From the NCBI GenBank assembly GCA_022570795.1, contig JAKUDP010000003.1:2108001-2172000 (forward strand): 64,000 nucleotides of DNA. The letters are read 5' to 3'. The notes below the pieces were generated by a model. It did no database searches and was not told where the DNA came from. It saw only the letters and a program-made list of their open reading frames with translations. Shown piece by piece: positions 51,620 to 62,704 of the stretch. Position 1 is the first letter of the stretch; each line of letters opens with the position of its first letter. The stretch comes from Sphaerulina vaccinii (taxonomy: Eukaryota; Ascomycota; Dothideomycetes; Mycosphaerellales; Mycosphaerellaceae). Made by a program: the position numbers and the translations under genes.

Positions 51620-52317
51620 TTAAGCCATAGTCGATAGCTCTGTTGAAGAGAATCGAGATCTTGCAAGAGGATAAGCACAAACACGAATGGAAGCGAGATC
51701 TTCGATTTGCAAGCTGTCGAAAGCTGAGAGAATACTAAACAGGCGATGTACCAGAGACGCTATTACAGCATACTCTTGAATGGACCGGAGGCCGCCGGGT
51801 AGAGCTTCATTGATGTGGTCAAAAACGATGTATTGAAACAGATTGAACGCGGGTCGATTGATCGGGACATATGGAAGAGCTGTCCAGAGGAAGCCGAGAG
51901 CAGGGTTTGTTTGGCGCCACTCGAGATGATCAATGGTTGATGTCAATGCGCACTTCAGGTGGCCCAGCGCGGAGACAGTGTTGTGATTCGGGTAGCCAGA
52001 TATGCCAGCTGTGCTGAAGCTGTGCTTTTGGACACGCCCGGTCGCACGATCTTGTTCTCCCGTGCAAGATGTTGTATCTGAAAGCCCTCCTGCGATGCTC
52101 TCCTCTGCACCTGGTGTTCGCGATCAAGTTGTTAGGCCGAACTCCCACCAGGCACGTAAGATCAGGCCACATAGTGGAATGACTTTATCGGTGTCGTTGA
52201 TAGAGGCTCACAATAAAGCTTGCCCCACAGTGGGTTCTGCGCCATTCTTTCCGACCAGAGATTTGTACCTGACCACCACGTGTCGAATATTGCCAAACCA
52301 TTCCTGAGCAGTACAAA
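51620..52317 (-). CDS. Unrecognised gene, C-terminal two exons
   Basis: Two exons are supported by splice signals and phase. 52317-52212 follows an acceptor CTCTGACAG; 52110-51620 is reached through a 101-nt intron with donor GTGAGC, a CTAAC branch and acceptor CACCAG. They read VLLRNGLAIFDTWWSGTNLW ... MAQNPLWGKLYC then AEESIAGGLSDTTSCTGEQD and FNLFQYIVFDHINEALPGGL to the TAA. The composition is convincing, with Trp-rich and hydrophobic helices. The 5' end is not resolved: an ATG-started frame at 52520-52819 may be the first exon, but no junction could be fixed. No family recognised. Confidence 0.5.
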
Positions 52318-52854
52318 CTGTCAGAGAGCTGCTGGATGGTCCTCATCCATGGTCGGCATCTTCGGGCCGTCCAATTCCGGACAACTGTTCATTTGGCACG
52401 TTGAATGCATTCAACTTCCCATTTCATATGCGGCATTTGTCCGTTGCTGGTATGTTTCCTCGCCCAACACTTTCATGAGATCGTGATCTCATAAACAGAG
52501 CATTCCGACGAAACGCTGCTCAACGACTTGGCAGTCGCAGGAGATCTCCTCGCGCGGAAGGGGTGCGTCGATGTGAGTTGAAAATGTTGGTAATGGCGAG
52601 AGATGTTAACGTGTCGAAATCGTCCATCGTCAGCTGAAAAGGTTGACCAGATCGATTGAGCCACGGCTTCAATTTGCGATCGCGCAACACATGGACAGCC
52701 GTTTGTTCGCTACGTGGGCATGCGACACCGGAGTTGAGCGTGCGAACGATGCCGGCAGTTCCGAGTCTTGCGGAGATGAGTGAAGGCAAAGTGAAAGAGC
52801 TGGCAGTGCTCGCTCCCATTGTAACGAATAGCAGCCATATGCATCTCCATCTCT

Positions 52855-53625
52855 TCAGCCTCTCTCGATCTTCCTTAGCTGGGCAACGAGCTGCTCAACA
52901 CTCCCATCAATAGCCGCCTTCTCGTTCTGGTCCATCTTCTTGAGCACATATCTCGCAACATCATCGCTCTGTCTGCTCACAGGTCGACCGATACCAACGC
53001 CAATCCTCACAAACGGCGTGTTGCCGATTACAGACATGATGCTCTTCAGTCCATTGTGCCCTCTCGCACTGAGACCTTGCTGTGTCTTGACATTGATTGC
53101 ACCCAAAGGCTTCTCCAGCTCATCGTGCACAACAACCAGCTTCCCTTCACCGTCAGGCAGACTCTTGCTCCAGGTCTGATATGCTGCTCGCACCCCTTTC
53201 CCACTCTCGTTCATGTAGGCTGTGCTTTGCCAGAGCGTCCAGTCTCCGCTGCCGCCAGAAATGGCAGGTCTGGTCACTAGGCCATTACCCCACGTCCTTT
53301 CCTTAGAGAATTGCGTATAACCTAAATGGGCAGCGAGTCGGTTCAGCGCGGTGTGACCAGCGCTGTGGAGAGTGTTGGCATATTGCGTGCCAGGATTGCC
53401 GATACTGCAGACCAGAAATGGCACTGAGCGAGTGACGGCAGGAGCGACCATCGAACGAGGAACAGTTGTTGGTGGTTTTGTTACAGATGATCGTCGACGC
53501 GCTCGCAAAGTCGCGTCGGAGTTAGTCAGCAGTCCGACATCCTTGTCGTCGTGGCCAAGTTGCACTGCTGCCTCTTCCTCGACAACAACATCTTCGCGCT
53601 CGGGTTCGACATCCATTGCAGGCAT
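52855..53625 (-). CDS. PTH1: Peptidyl-tRNA hydrolase, bacterial (Pth1) type
   Basis: Releases tRNA from prematurely dropped peptidyl-tRNA; the Pth1 type in fungi is usually mitochondrial. 256 residues, single exon. Family marks: CSIGNPGTQYANTLHSAGHT with the catalytic His in SAGH, STAYMNESGKGV, VVHDELEKPLG, the GHNGLKSI loop and the C-terminal RIGVGIGRP. The first 65 residues are acidic then Arg-rich (RARRRSSVTKPPTTV) and replace a typical presequence. The ATG at 53623-53625 is the first in frame. Confidence 0.93.
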   Translation of the reverse strand: MPAMDVEPEREDVVVEEEAAVQLGHDDKDVGLLTNSDATLRARRRSSVTKPPTTVPRSMVAPAVTRSVPFLVCSIGNPGTQYANTLHSAGHTALNRLAAHLGYTQFSKERTWGNGLVTRPAISGGSGDWTLWQSTAYMNESGKGVRAAYQTWSKSLPDGEGKLVVVHDELEKPLGAINVKTQQGLSARGHNGLKSIMSVIGNTPFVRIGVGIGRPVSRQSDDVARYVLKKMDQNEKAAIDGSVEQLVAQLRKIERG

Positions 53626-54241
53626 AGTAATGGTATGAATAGAGAACTGATATTGAGGTTAACAGGATCATGAAGACTCGAGGACGGAAGTGGCCTTTAC
53701 AAAGAAAATGCTTCTCGGTGACGTCGTGAGTCAGAGAAGGCGCAGCCGCATTGCTGACCACTTCAGTCGAGAATGGACACCGAGAAGCATAGGACACTGG
53801 CAGCTGCTTGCGACTAGCAAAAGAAGTGCTTCGGGACAGACATAACATCATCCATACCATATTGCCCTCGATCCGGTTCGGCCTGTTCCTGAGACGCTTG
53901 ATATATGCACGTTGCGAAGAGCTTCTCACTCGCGACTCCCTCATGGTCGAAACGTCTTGAGGCCTACGAGCGGCACAGTGTAGATGCAGCCGTAACTTGA
54001 CTCATAACATCGACCTGATCAACCTCGCATTGCTGCACATACATAGCCTAGCGGTTCGCAGGCGCCATCTGCGTCATGCGCAGAGCAATAAGCATCGATG
54101 AGCTGCACTGGCGGAACGTGGCAGGTAGTATAGGGGACATACGGTACTATTCTCTTCTCCGAACTCCTAGCCGTTCGCTTGAAGCAATGAGACATAGCCT
54201 TCCCAGCTGAGTCGACAGTACACAGTACTATACGGACAACT
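53626..54241. other. Divergent promoter region
   Basis: Between PTH1 and the P450 gene. Nothing coding is supported; no repeats seen. Confidence 0.35.
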
Positions 54242-55923
54242 ATGTCAAACTCGCCTCTGGACAATATCACAGCCTGGCCAACGATACTGTCCGCAGCCTT
54301 CTTTATTCTCCTGACCTGGCTTCTACAAGATCTCATCCTACCCTCACCTCTCCGCTCGATCCCAGGTCCTCCTCTCGCACGCTTCACGAATATCTGGATC
54401 CTCATCAAGACAGCTCAAGGCCAATCACACACTCTCTACCAAGACCTCCATCGTCAATATGGCCCAATAGTACGAATTGGACCTCGCAAAGTCATCGTCA
54501 GCGAACCCGAACAGCTAGCACAAATCTACAGCACGACACGAAATCTCCCAAAGAGCAACTTTTACAATGCTTTCCAGATCCCCATGGTAGCCGCACCACT
54601 GCACGGTTTAGCGAATCCGACGCAGGAGAATCTATTCTCAACTAGGAATCAGGAGTATCATAAGCGGGCGAAGAGTGTTTTGACTCCGGCGTACTCTCTC
54701 ATTACAGTTCGCCAGCTGGAGCCAGAAGTAGATAAACTGATCACGAGACTGATCGATCAAATTGGTCATCATCAATTTTCCAAGTCGAATGGCACAATAG
54801 ATCTCGGGAATTGGCTCAAGCTGTTTGCCTTCGACTTCGCAGCACTGGTAACATGGCACAAGCCCTTTGGCTTCATCGAAGCAGGCCATGATACTCTATC
54901 ATTGATTGAAGACGTCGATGTGGCGATCAAGTACGCAAGCGTGGTAGGCCATCTTCCGTGGCTGCATAGACTTCTGCTAGGCAATAAAAGTCTTCTCGGA
55001 CTGCTGAACCTCAATCCAGGCGCTGCAGAGGCTAATGCAGGATGGAAGATTCGCCAGTCGCTATGGGAAGCATCAAAGCAATTCAGTATTGAAGAAGGGT
55101 CAAGGGGTGATCTGTTGAGCTTCTTGAGGGTGATGAAGAGTAGAGGCGAAGAACGAATATCGGAGGGAGATGTCACTGGACATTTGATCAATAACATGTA
55201 TGTTCATCTCTTATACCTCTGCGACCTTCTCCTGTCATCTGCCGCATTGCATCGACTCTATGGAGGCGTGCTTCTCATCAGCTGAACCCGAGCGAGCCTT
55301 TGCTAACATCTGCCTCCAGATTCGGGGGAGGCGACACATCAGCGGTCGTTCTCCAGCACATCTTCCATGACCTCCTCGGTCACCCAGAAGTAATGACGAA
55401 ACTCAGATCTGAGATTGGTTCCCTTTCACCCGCAAGCAAGAATGGTCCCATCCAGTTCGCCCAGACCACAGATATGCCCTACCTCCGAGCCGTTATCAGA
55501 GAGTCAATACGACTCCACCCTCCACTCCCAATGCCCCTCGAAAGAGAAGTTGTCTCGAGCTCCGGCCTCAACATTGCAAACAATATCATCCTACCACAAG
55601 GCACCTCGATTGGCATATCACCTGCTGTATTGAATCTCAATACGGATGTCTTTGGTAGTGATGCCCGTACTTTTCGCCCTGAACGCTGGATGGAGAGCAC
55701 TCTCGAGGAGCTTACACATATGGAGAGGTGCCTGATGTCCTTCGGTGCAGGGTCGAGAATGTGCGTCGGTCGACATATAGCGATATTCGAGTTGTCGAAA
55801 GTCGTAGCAAGCTTGGTAGGACGTTTCGACCTGCAGATCGTCCGCGAAGCGCCTCCCGTAGAAGAAGCCTATTTCTTCGCAGGGATGAAAGGATTGATGG
55901 TGAAAGCTAATGAACGAAATTGA
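54242..55923 (+). CDS. Cytochrome P450 monooxygenase
   Basis: Exons 54242-55197 and 55320-55923 give 519 residues. An N-terminal membrane anchor (SAAFFILLTWLLQDLIL) is followed by the proline-rich hinge IPGPPLARF. The intron lies just before the I-helix oxygen-binding motif FGGGDTSAV. ExxR is in RAVIRESIRLHPPLPMPLER, then FRPERW and the heme loop FGAGSRMCVGRHIA with the Cys ligand. General layout resembles pisatin-demethylase-like fungal P450s (CYP57 relatives), but the family cannot be fixed. No biosynthetic cluster surrounds it. It converges on the Derlin gene with 55 bp between stops. Confidence 0.94.
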
Positions 55924-55978
55924 GATAGGTCATGTCAATCGTTCAATTCGTGATATGTGTGCGCTATCCAGCTTTCGA

Positions 55979-56787
55979 TCAACCCACGTTAGGCACGACA
56001 GGCGCAGCGATATCTCTGTTCAGTGCTGCCGCATGTACATCCGTCTCAGCGACAGGTACAGCTCTTCTCTCGAACAGCGAGATCCACCATTGTGGAGGAT
56101 CTAGAGGTCGATGTCCGTTGTGCGTAGATGGGTAGATGTCGTTGAAGAAGTAGACGACGTGTCCGACCGCAATCCCGCACAGCTCATCCTTTGGCCAGTG
56201 TCCATGTAGTACCACATTGAACGCAATCAGCACCCATGGCAGCCACGGAGCCGTGAAGGTAAGGAGTCCAAGAAAGCTCAGCCTAGTGTCCGGATTTCTC
56301 CTCGCCCAGATGTACACCAACGTGCTGCTCAGCGTCGTCCCTAGAAACGCTTGATTGAACAACGGCTGAGCGACTGCAAGTAATGTCGCAGCTGTATAGA
56401 ACAGCATCCAGCTGAAATGCGCAACCGACGCAGCCGACTCTTCCAGCATTCGTGCGTATCGTTGGATGAAGAATATGTGGAAGACGAGGTTGAGTGATAG
56501 CGGTCCAAAGTATATGAAGGTCGATATCAAACGCCAGAACTGTCATCACAGCGTCAGTGACTCTTTGTCTTCCAGCTCGAGATATGTTATGAGCCTACCT
56601 GCTGTTTGTGCCAGACGGCTCTGAAGCTGTAGAACAGCTGGAAAGGCGTAAGAACCTGACATTGGACCAGAATGCCTGTCGCCACTGTCGCTGTCGTCCA
56701 CCATCTTGTGCACACGGGCATCTCAAAGAACCACTGCTCCAATGGCATTGCACCTCCGCCGTCTCCGCCGCCCATGATCGCGGCCAT
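55979..56787 (-). CDS. DER1: Derlin family protein (Der1 type), ER-associated degradation
   Basis: Exons 56787-56599 and 56539-55979 give 250 residues. The first exon (MAAIMGGGDGGGAMPLEQWF) covers the first membrane helix. The junction restores KQQ|FWRLISTFIYFGPLSLN with the Derlin WR motif. Further marks are YIWARRNPDTRLSFLGLLTF, APWLPWVLIAF and GIAVGHVVYFFNDIYP with the GxxxG step. Closer to canonical Der1/Derlin-1 than the other Derlin at 3.1-4.3 kb. An in-frame Met5 is an alternative start. It is divergent from the CENP-A gene. Confidence 0.93.
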
Positions 56788-57353
56788 GTTGGGTGAAGTG
56801 TGATCGATCGTAAGCAAGGGGAAAGTCTCAAGGCTGAAGTGGTCGGTGTCGTAGATATAATCTCGAATAGGAGAATGTTCCAGCAGTCACTGCTGATTGT
56901 CGAGGTGTTGTTGTCGTTCGCGAAGTCACTCTTACGACAGCTGTCTGTCTTGTCATCGTCGGCCTTTGTCTGATAACGCCGCCGTCATGTTGCCTTATCC
57001 GAACCCTAACCTGCATGTCACTAGCGCCTCTTTCCAGCCACCCAATACCAGCCACAGAATTGGGGAAGTCGCATTCCAAGAGTAAACAGAAGCGGCAACC
57101 ATGTTACTTTGACCACCGACAACGACAACATCACACTTCACCGTCACTCACAGCATACGTTATCTCGCGCAGAATTGGAACGCGATCTTGATCGGCTTGG
57201 AACCGCATCTTGGACATCATCACAGCCTCACTTGCGACGCGTCTTGAGCACTGGACTCGGGCAGATCAGCACAAATCAGCTGCAATAGCACTGCGCACCA
57301 TTAGAGGAGCCTGGGACTTGGTGAAGTCGTTCAGTCCGCGCAGGGAGGCCAAG
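56788..57353. other. Divergent promoter region
   Basis: Between the Der1-type gene and CENP-A. The CENP-A frame stays open 48 codons upstream of its ATG without another ATG. No other feature seen. Confidence 0.4.
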
Positions 57354-57906
57354 ATGGCACGCACAGCAGCTACTTCATCGAGAGGTGGAAGAACAAGTAC
57401 AGGCTCAACAGGAACGCCCACGCGCGGGAAGACAGTACCTACACGAGGGGGTCGAGGTGGAAGAGCCAGTCGAGGCGGAAAAGAGCCCAGAAGGAGCAGT
57501 GGAGCAGCCAGCGTGGCACAAAGTCCGCGGAAGAAGCGCAGATATAAGCCTGGCACAGTTGCATTGAAGGAGATTCGCAGATATCAGAAGTCTACGGATC
57601 TGCTTGTCGCAAAGCTGCCCTTTTCGAGATTGGTGAGTCTAAATCTTTGCGAGAGAAACGTGAAATGATTGCTGATATGATGAACAGGTCCGAGAAGTAT
57701 GCTTGAACGTTGCGCCTCCTGGATCAGAAGTCACAAGATGGCAGTCACAAGCCATACAAGCGCTACAGGAAGCCGCTGAAGCGTTCTTGGTGCATCTTTT
57801 CGAGGACTCCAATCTATGCGCTATCCATGCAAAGCGCGTAACGATTATGCAAAAGGATATACAGCTAGCACGGCGAATTCGTGGTGCATGGGGAGGTCTT
57901 GGGTAG
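57354..57906 (+). CDS. Centromeric histone H3 variant (CENP-A/CenH3)
   Basis: Replaces H3 in centromeric nucleosomes and founds the kinetochore. Exons 57354-57632 and 57688-57906 give 165 residues. The N-tail ([18 protein letters not shown]) is Gly/Arg/Ser-rich and unlike the canonical H3 tail. The histone fold starts near 62 with [20 protein letters not shown], continues FSRL|VREV across the intron, and ends [20 protein letters not shown] then [13 protein letters not shown]. Loop 1 between VRE and the second helix is about four residues longer than in H3 ([14 protein letters not shown]), the standard mark of CENP-A. The C-terminus GAWGGLG differs from the H3 ending GERS. Confidence 0.94.
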
Positions 57907-58435
57907 TCTTGTCATGCGTGTTGCATAGATGAGATGCACGCATCTGCTGTTGAAATCATTGTTGGGCTCAGCGAGGCGTCTGGCGAGGTTTTGTTTTGTG
58001 GAATGTTGTGATACCAGAGAGTTTTGGACAAGAAATGCCCGCAGAAATCGCTGCTTTGAGAAAATATATCTTGTCAACCATGTCGAAGATCAAGCATATC
58101 GATGCTCAAGTCATGCGGTCTTCCAGCTCACTTCCTTCTCAACAAATGTGGTGTCACATGCGTCCATCGCTATCGTTTTCTTTAGGCTGAGACCAAGTCG
58201 TGAACCGAAGTCTTGGCTTGTATGACGAAGCTCTCCCACCACATGGCAGGCTTGTGACAGCCGCTGGCTCTCATCTGTTCGTTCCTCATACATCCTTCTC
58301 ACAACCACACGACTTCACGATTGACGAGATCTCAAGGACTTCTACGAAGACTGATCAATGGTCATGGTCTGAGAAGTTACTCCTACTTGTGTTCGAACCT
58401 AAGAAAGAGCCACTTGGCTCAACAAGTCCTTGGAG
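57907..58435. other. Intergenic, nothing recognised
   Basis: 3' side of CENP-A and promoter of the acyltransferase. Only short frames. Confidence 0.35.
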
Positions 58436-60313
58436 ATGCTACCCTACATCAACGCCCGTACAGAATATCATATATCTGTTACACCGGAGCCCATATTGAC
58501 ACTTCTGTAGCCTTCGCATATGTCGCAGGACAGCTAGGAGCATCGACCGATGAGTGTAGGTGACACACTCTGCAACGCACACGAGTCTCCATTGACCCGA
58601 ATCGCAGTCAAGCTCATATGCTCGTTCTTGATATCCTACCCGCTTGCCGCAGTACTTAAGAGACTGCCTGATGACAAGCCACATCTGAAGAACATATTCA
58701 GCATATCGTTTGTGGTTGCCGTTTGAAGATCTACCGCATTCACTGACTTTATACAGCATTGCTCTATTCTACCTTGTTGGCCTATTCGACTTATGGAGCG
58801 GCTTGGTCGTGATCTTGTTCGATTCGATCGGCACCTACCTGATTGCAGCATATATCGGAGGACCTTACATGCCATGGATCGGCTTTACATTCCTGATGGG
58901 CCACATGTCGATCAGTCACATATACCGCATGATTGAGAACAGCCCGAGCTCAGTCGATATTACTGGAGCTCAGATGGTCCTTGTGATGAAGCTGTCTGCT
59001 TTCTGCTGGAATGTCTGGGATGGCAAACAGAAAGATGATGATCTGAATGATGTTCAGAAGGAGCGTGCTATCAGACAGCTGCCAAGTCCTCTGGACTACG
59101 CAGGCTTCGTCTCCTTCTTCCCGTCGATCATGATTGGTCCCGCCTTCGACTATGTGGACTATGAAAGATGGCTCAACACATCTATGTTCGCCTTGCCACC
59201 AGGGACAGATCCTGCAAAAGCACCAGCGACGCGGAAGAAGCGAAAGATTCCCAGGAGTGCAACTCCAGCTTTTATCAAGCTTGTCACTGGTCTGCTATGG
59301 ACTCTTGGATTCCTGAAACTCTCAGCATACTTCTATCCTGAACTGCTACTCAGCGAGGAGTACAAGCACATGAATATATTCAAGCGCATCTTCCACATGT
59401 ACGCGATGAACTTCGTACAGCGTATGAAGTACTATGGCGTCTGGACATTGACAGAGGGTGCATGCATCTTGTCTGGCATTGGCTATCGAGGATTAAATGC
59501 AAAGACCGGAAAGCCTGACTGGAATCGTCTGACCAATATTGAGCCATGGGGGGTGGAGCTGGCACAGAACACCCACGCCTACCTTGGCAATTGGAACATC
59601 AACACAAACCACTGGCTACGGAACTACATGTACCTGCGAGTGACGCCCAAAGGCAAGAAGCCTGGCTTCAGAGCTAGTATGGCTACCTTTGTGACCAGTG
59701 CTTTCTGGCACGGATTTGCGCCTGGCTACTACATGGCATTTGTACTTGCCAGCTTCATCCAGAATGTTGCCAAGAGTGAGTCAAATGTGCAGCCTCTTTG
59801 AAGCATAGCTAATGATCAACAGACGCACGTCGCCTATTACGACCATTCTTCCTAACGCCCGATGGCACGAAACCGACAAAGTACAAGCCATACTACGATG
59901 TCTTCACATGGCTCGTGACACAACTCGTCTTTTCATTCACAACCACGCCTTTCATCCTTCTCACAATCCACGACAGTACTCTTGCCTGGGCTCGTGTCTA
60001 TTTCTATGCAGTCATCGGTGTTGCAGCATGCAGTGGTTTCCTCGCCACACCAGGCAAGGCTTGGCTGCAGAAGAAAGTTAAGGCTCGAAGTGGTCGACCA
60101 CAACTCAAGAAGACAGACAGCTACGAGCACATGTCTGGAGCAACTCTCGGTGTACCATCAGAGCCTGGACAGGAGTTCGACGAGATGGTTGATGAGATTG
60201 TAGAAGAGGTCAAGAAGCGCAAAGGTCAGCAAGCATTCCCTGATGCTCAGGAGCTGAGACGTAGAGTTGAGACTGCACTGAAGAGGGAAACGGCTGAGAG
60301 GAAGGAGCTTTGA
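58436..60313 (+). CDS. ALE1: Lysophospholipid acyltransferase, MBOAT family (Ale1/Lpt1 type)
   Basis: An ER multi-pass enzyme that re-acylates lysophospholipids in the Lands cycle. Five exons: 58436-58457, 58511-58555, 58608-58707, 58757-59775, 59823-60313; 558 residues. The three small 5' exons (22, 45 and 100 nt) rebuild the conserved start MLPYINAPFAYVAGQLGAST then FKLICSFLISYPLAAVLKRL and SISIALFYLVGLFDLW. MBOAT marks are NTNHWLRNYMYLR (catalytic Asn) and AFWHGFAPGYYMAF (catalytic His, about residue 373). Also present are SFFPSIMIGPAFDYVDYERW and the C-terminal cytosolic charged tail. Exon 1 holds only seven codons plus one base, so automatic models may miss it. Confidence 0.93.
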
Positions 60314-61347
60314 GGTTGGGAGGTTGCATAGAGACAGAGACAGTCTGTTTACGTCGACAAAGGCAGTCTACAGCGAGCATCAATACAAGACCTATTTGTG
60401 CTCACCGGTGCGTCCAAAGCACTATCGATGCATTCCTTCCACCAATGTACGCTCTATATGGATTTCGGAGCTGATGGAAAGCAGTTCAATGTATGTGCTC
60501 AGCCCTGATATCTCATGCCAGTACCCGTTAAAGAATGCAACATTCTCATGCTACGCTACATTATGTCTCAACTGGAGTTCGAGGCGAGCACGCCTCGGCG
60601 TCATAACAGCTACCCTTATGTGGTATGTCCGAATAGTGAAAGTTCTTCGCAATCCTTCGATCCACCTCATGCAGGCACCGAGCTGATATGATTGGTTAGT
60701 CAAGCATAAATATACCCTACTTTCATCACTATACTGCCGTGGTTTCCGCATGAAGGCAGAGGCTGAGTAAAAAGTTGTAGTCGAGAAGAGTCTGAATAGG
60801 CAAACCATGATGTTGATCATTGGAGACGTGGAGCCTTTTGCCTACGAAGGAGTTCGTTTCTATTGGGTCATTACCCCACATCCCTCGCCGAACACCTTTT
60901 GCTGCAACAGCGACGGCGACTCGATGACTTGGTCTACAGACAATCTGAAAAGTGCAGATTGTTCGCCGTATCCGGTAGCATAAGTCGTCCAGCGAAGACT
61001 TTTTGCCAACGAGTATGGCTGTTGCGAAAACTGCTGCCAAGTGTTGGTCGACTTTTGGTTATGACTCAGTCAATACGAACTCCTTCGTACTCGCTTGCTT
61101 GTTTGCAGGCTGCATCCAGTCGGACAACGGTATGATGTTGAGAGTTTGACATGGAATAAGACTTGTCGCCTACACTAGATTGAGAAAGTGTTGGTTTGCA
61201 CTGAGTTCGGAGGGATATAAGTATCCTTGCCCAGTCTCTGATCAAAAGTTCATCAACACAGCAAAGCAATACCACTTCCAACAACATCAAGAATATCAAC
61301 AGTCGCTACAATACACCTCCCGAGATACGAACAGGACATCCATCAAG
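60314..61347. other. Intergenic with promoter of the LysM gene
   Basis: No supported gene. A TATA-like sequence lies at 61216-61223; the last 100 bases are an A/C-rich leader with CAACAT-like repeats. Confidence 0.4.
61216..61223 (+). promoter_or_regulatory. TATA box candidate of the LysM gene
   Basis: TATAAGTA, 132 bp before the ATG, followed by an A/C-rich untranslated leader. The position suits a strongly regulated fungal promoter. Confidence 0.45.
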
Positions 61348-61911
61348 ATGCATTACTCTCTCCTCGCCCTCAGCGCTCTCGCAACCTCAGCAGTCTGCTC
61401 CGTCCTCCCAGTCGCATACACCGGTACCCTTGAGGCCCGCGCAGACGACAGCAACTGCACTCAATACTGCTCCGTCTCCGCAGGCTGCGTCTGCACAGTC
61501 CGTCCATCCGACTGCTCAGCTCTTTACGAAGTCCAATCCGGCGACACATGTCTCAGCATCGCCAAATCCTTCTCGAACTTCACAGTCACCCAATTCTACG
61601 AATGGAACCCAGATGTCGGCCAGACTTGCTCCAGACTCCAGGCTTATGTACCAGTTTGCATCAACACTCCTTGGTACAAGTTCACGCCACCTGTCCAGCC
61701 TGATTTCGGAACACATTACACGCCTGATCAGACTCCTGTGCCGATCATGCCAGGTATTGTGTCCACTTGCCAGGACTTTGAATTGATTGAGCCGGGCAAG
61801 AGGGTGGAGGATCTCGCTGCTGAGAACGGATTTGAGGTGGAGCAGTTTGCGGAGTGGAATGGTAACTCGACTACGGCTTGGGCTGCATACTGGGCTTGCG
61901 TGAAGGCGTAA
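61348..61911 (+). CDS. Secreted LysM-domain protein
   Basis: 187 residues, single exon. Signal peptide MHYSLLALSALATSAVCS, then a Cys-rich linker (NCTQYCSVSAGCVCTVRPSD). A clear LysM domain follows (YEVQSGDTCLSIAKSFSNFT, EWNPDVGQTCSRLQAYVPVC). A second, degenerate LysM-like unit lies at about 142-187 (CQDFELIEPGKRVEDLAAEN ... EWNGNSTTAW). LysM domains bind chitin or other N-acetylglucosamine polymers; secreted fungal ones often shield hyphae or sequester chitin fragments from hosts. No catalytic domain is present. The upstream frame lacks another ATG, so this start is secure. Confidence 0.9.
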   Translation: MHYSLLALSALATSAVCSVLPVAYTGTLEARADDSNCTQYCSVSAGCVCTVRPSDCSALYEVQSGDTCLSIAKSFSNFTVTQFYEWNPDVGQTCSRLQAYVPVCINTPWYKFTPPVQPDFGTHYTPDQTPVPIMPGIVSTCQDFELIEPGKRVEDLAAENGFEVEQFAEWNGNSTTAWAAYWACVKA

Positions 61912-62704
61912 GCACAATCAAGCTTGCTTGTGGAGGGATTCGCGGAGCCGATCAGGTCTCGTGGTCGTAGGAGCTGGTCGAGAATGATCTAGACACTCAT
62001 TTGGTCAATTCAGCATAGTGTGATAAGGCACTAGCATAGGAAGGAAGGGAAGCATAAGATGGTAGCATAGGAGCATAGGGCATGACCAGTCTCCAAAGCA
62101 TATGTTTCTCTGTACAAAGTGCTCTGCTCCAATTGTACTCAGGTCGAATTTCTAGCCTTCATCACGGCTTGACAGTTACATTGCGCTTCCCGCTTTTCGC
62201 TGCGCTGTACCCGGATGCAGCGGCGGCGACAGAGCAGCAGACTTCGATTGTGTGAGTGGAAAGACGAGGCCAGATGGATGTCAGTGAAGAAAGAAGGACC
62301 ACCTCACGACAGAGCATCAGTCTCCTCAGTCTTGGTGCGGACATGGCGGCCGCCTCGGAACTCAACCTCTGTCAGCAACGACATCACCACTCCAGTACTT
62401 CATCAGCCTTCTGTGTTTCGGAACACTCCCCGACCATTGTTCCCATCTTCAAGCCCATCTCAAGCATCCAGTCCGCGACAAAGCCACTGATCAAGATGAA
62501 TAGGTCGCAGGAGCAGCCGCCACCGAAGCTAGATTGGCACCTGCACCGAAGAGCTCACCAAGCTGTAAACATAAGTATTGCACCTCCCCATCTTCATTCG
62601 TCTCTATACCTCATCACATGAGCACTTGTCTTCACCGATACTCAATTGCTACGGCACGCCATATCTTAAGAACATACGATCAGCATCAATATCGAATCAG
62701 TAAC
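61912..62704. other. Intergenic, nothing recognised
   Basis: Contains a run of GCATAGGA-like short repeats near 62030-62085. The reading frame of the next gene is open upstream of its ATG but not supported as coding. Confidence 0.35.
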
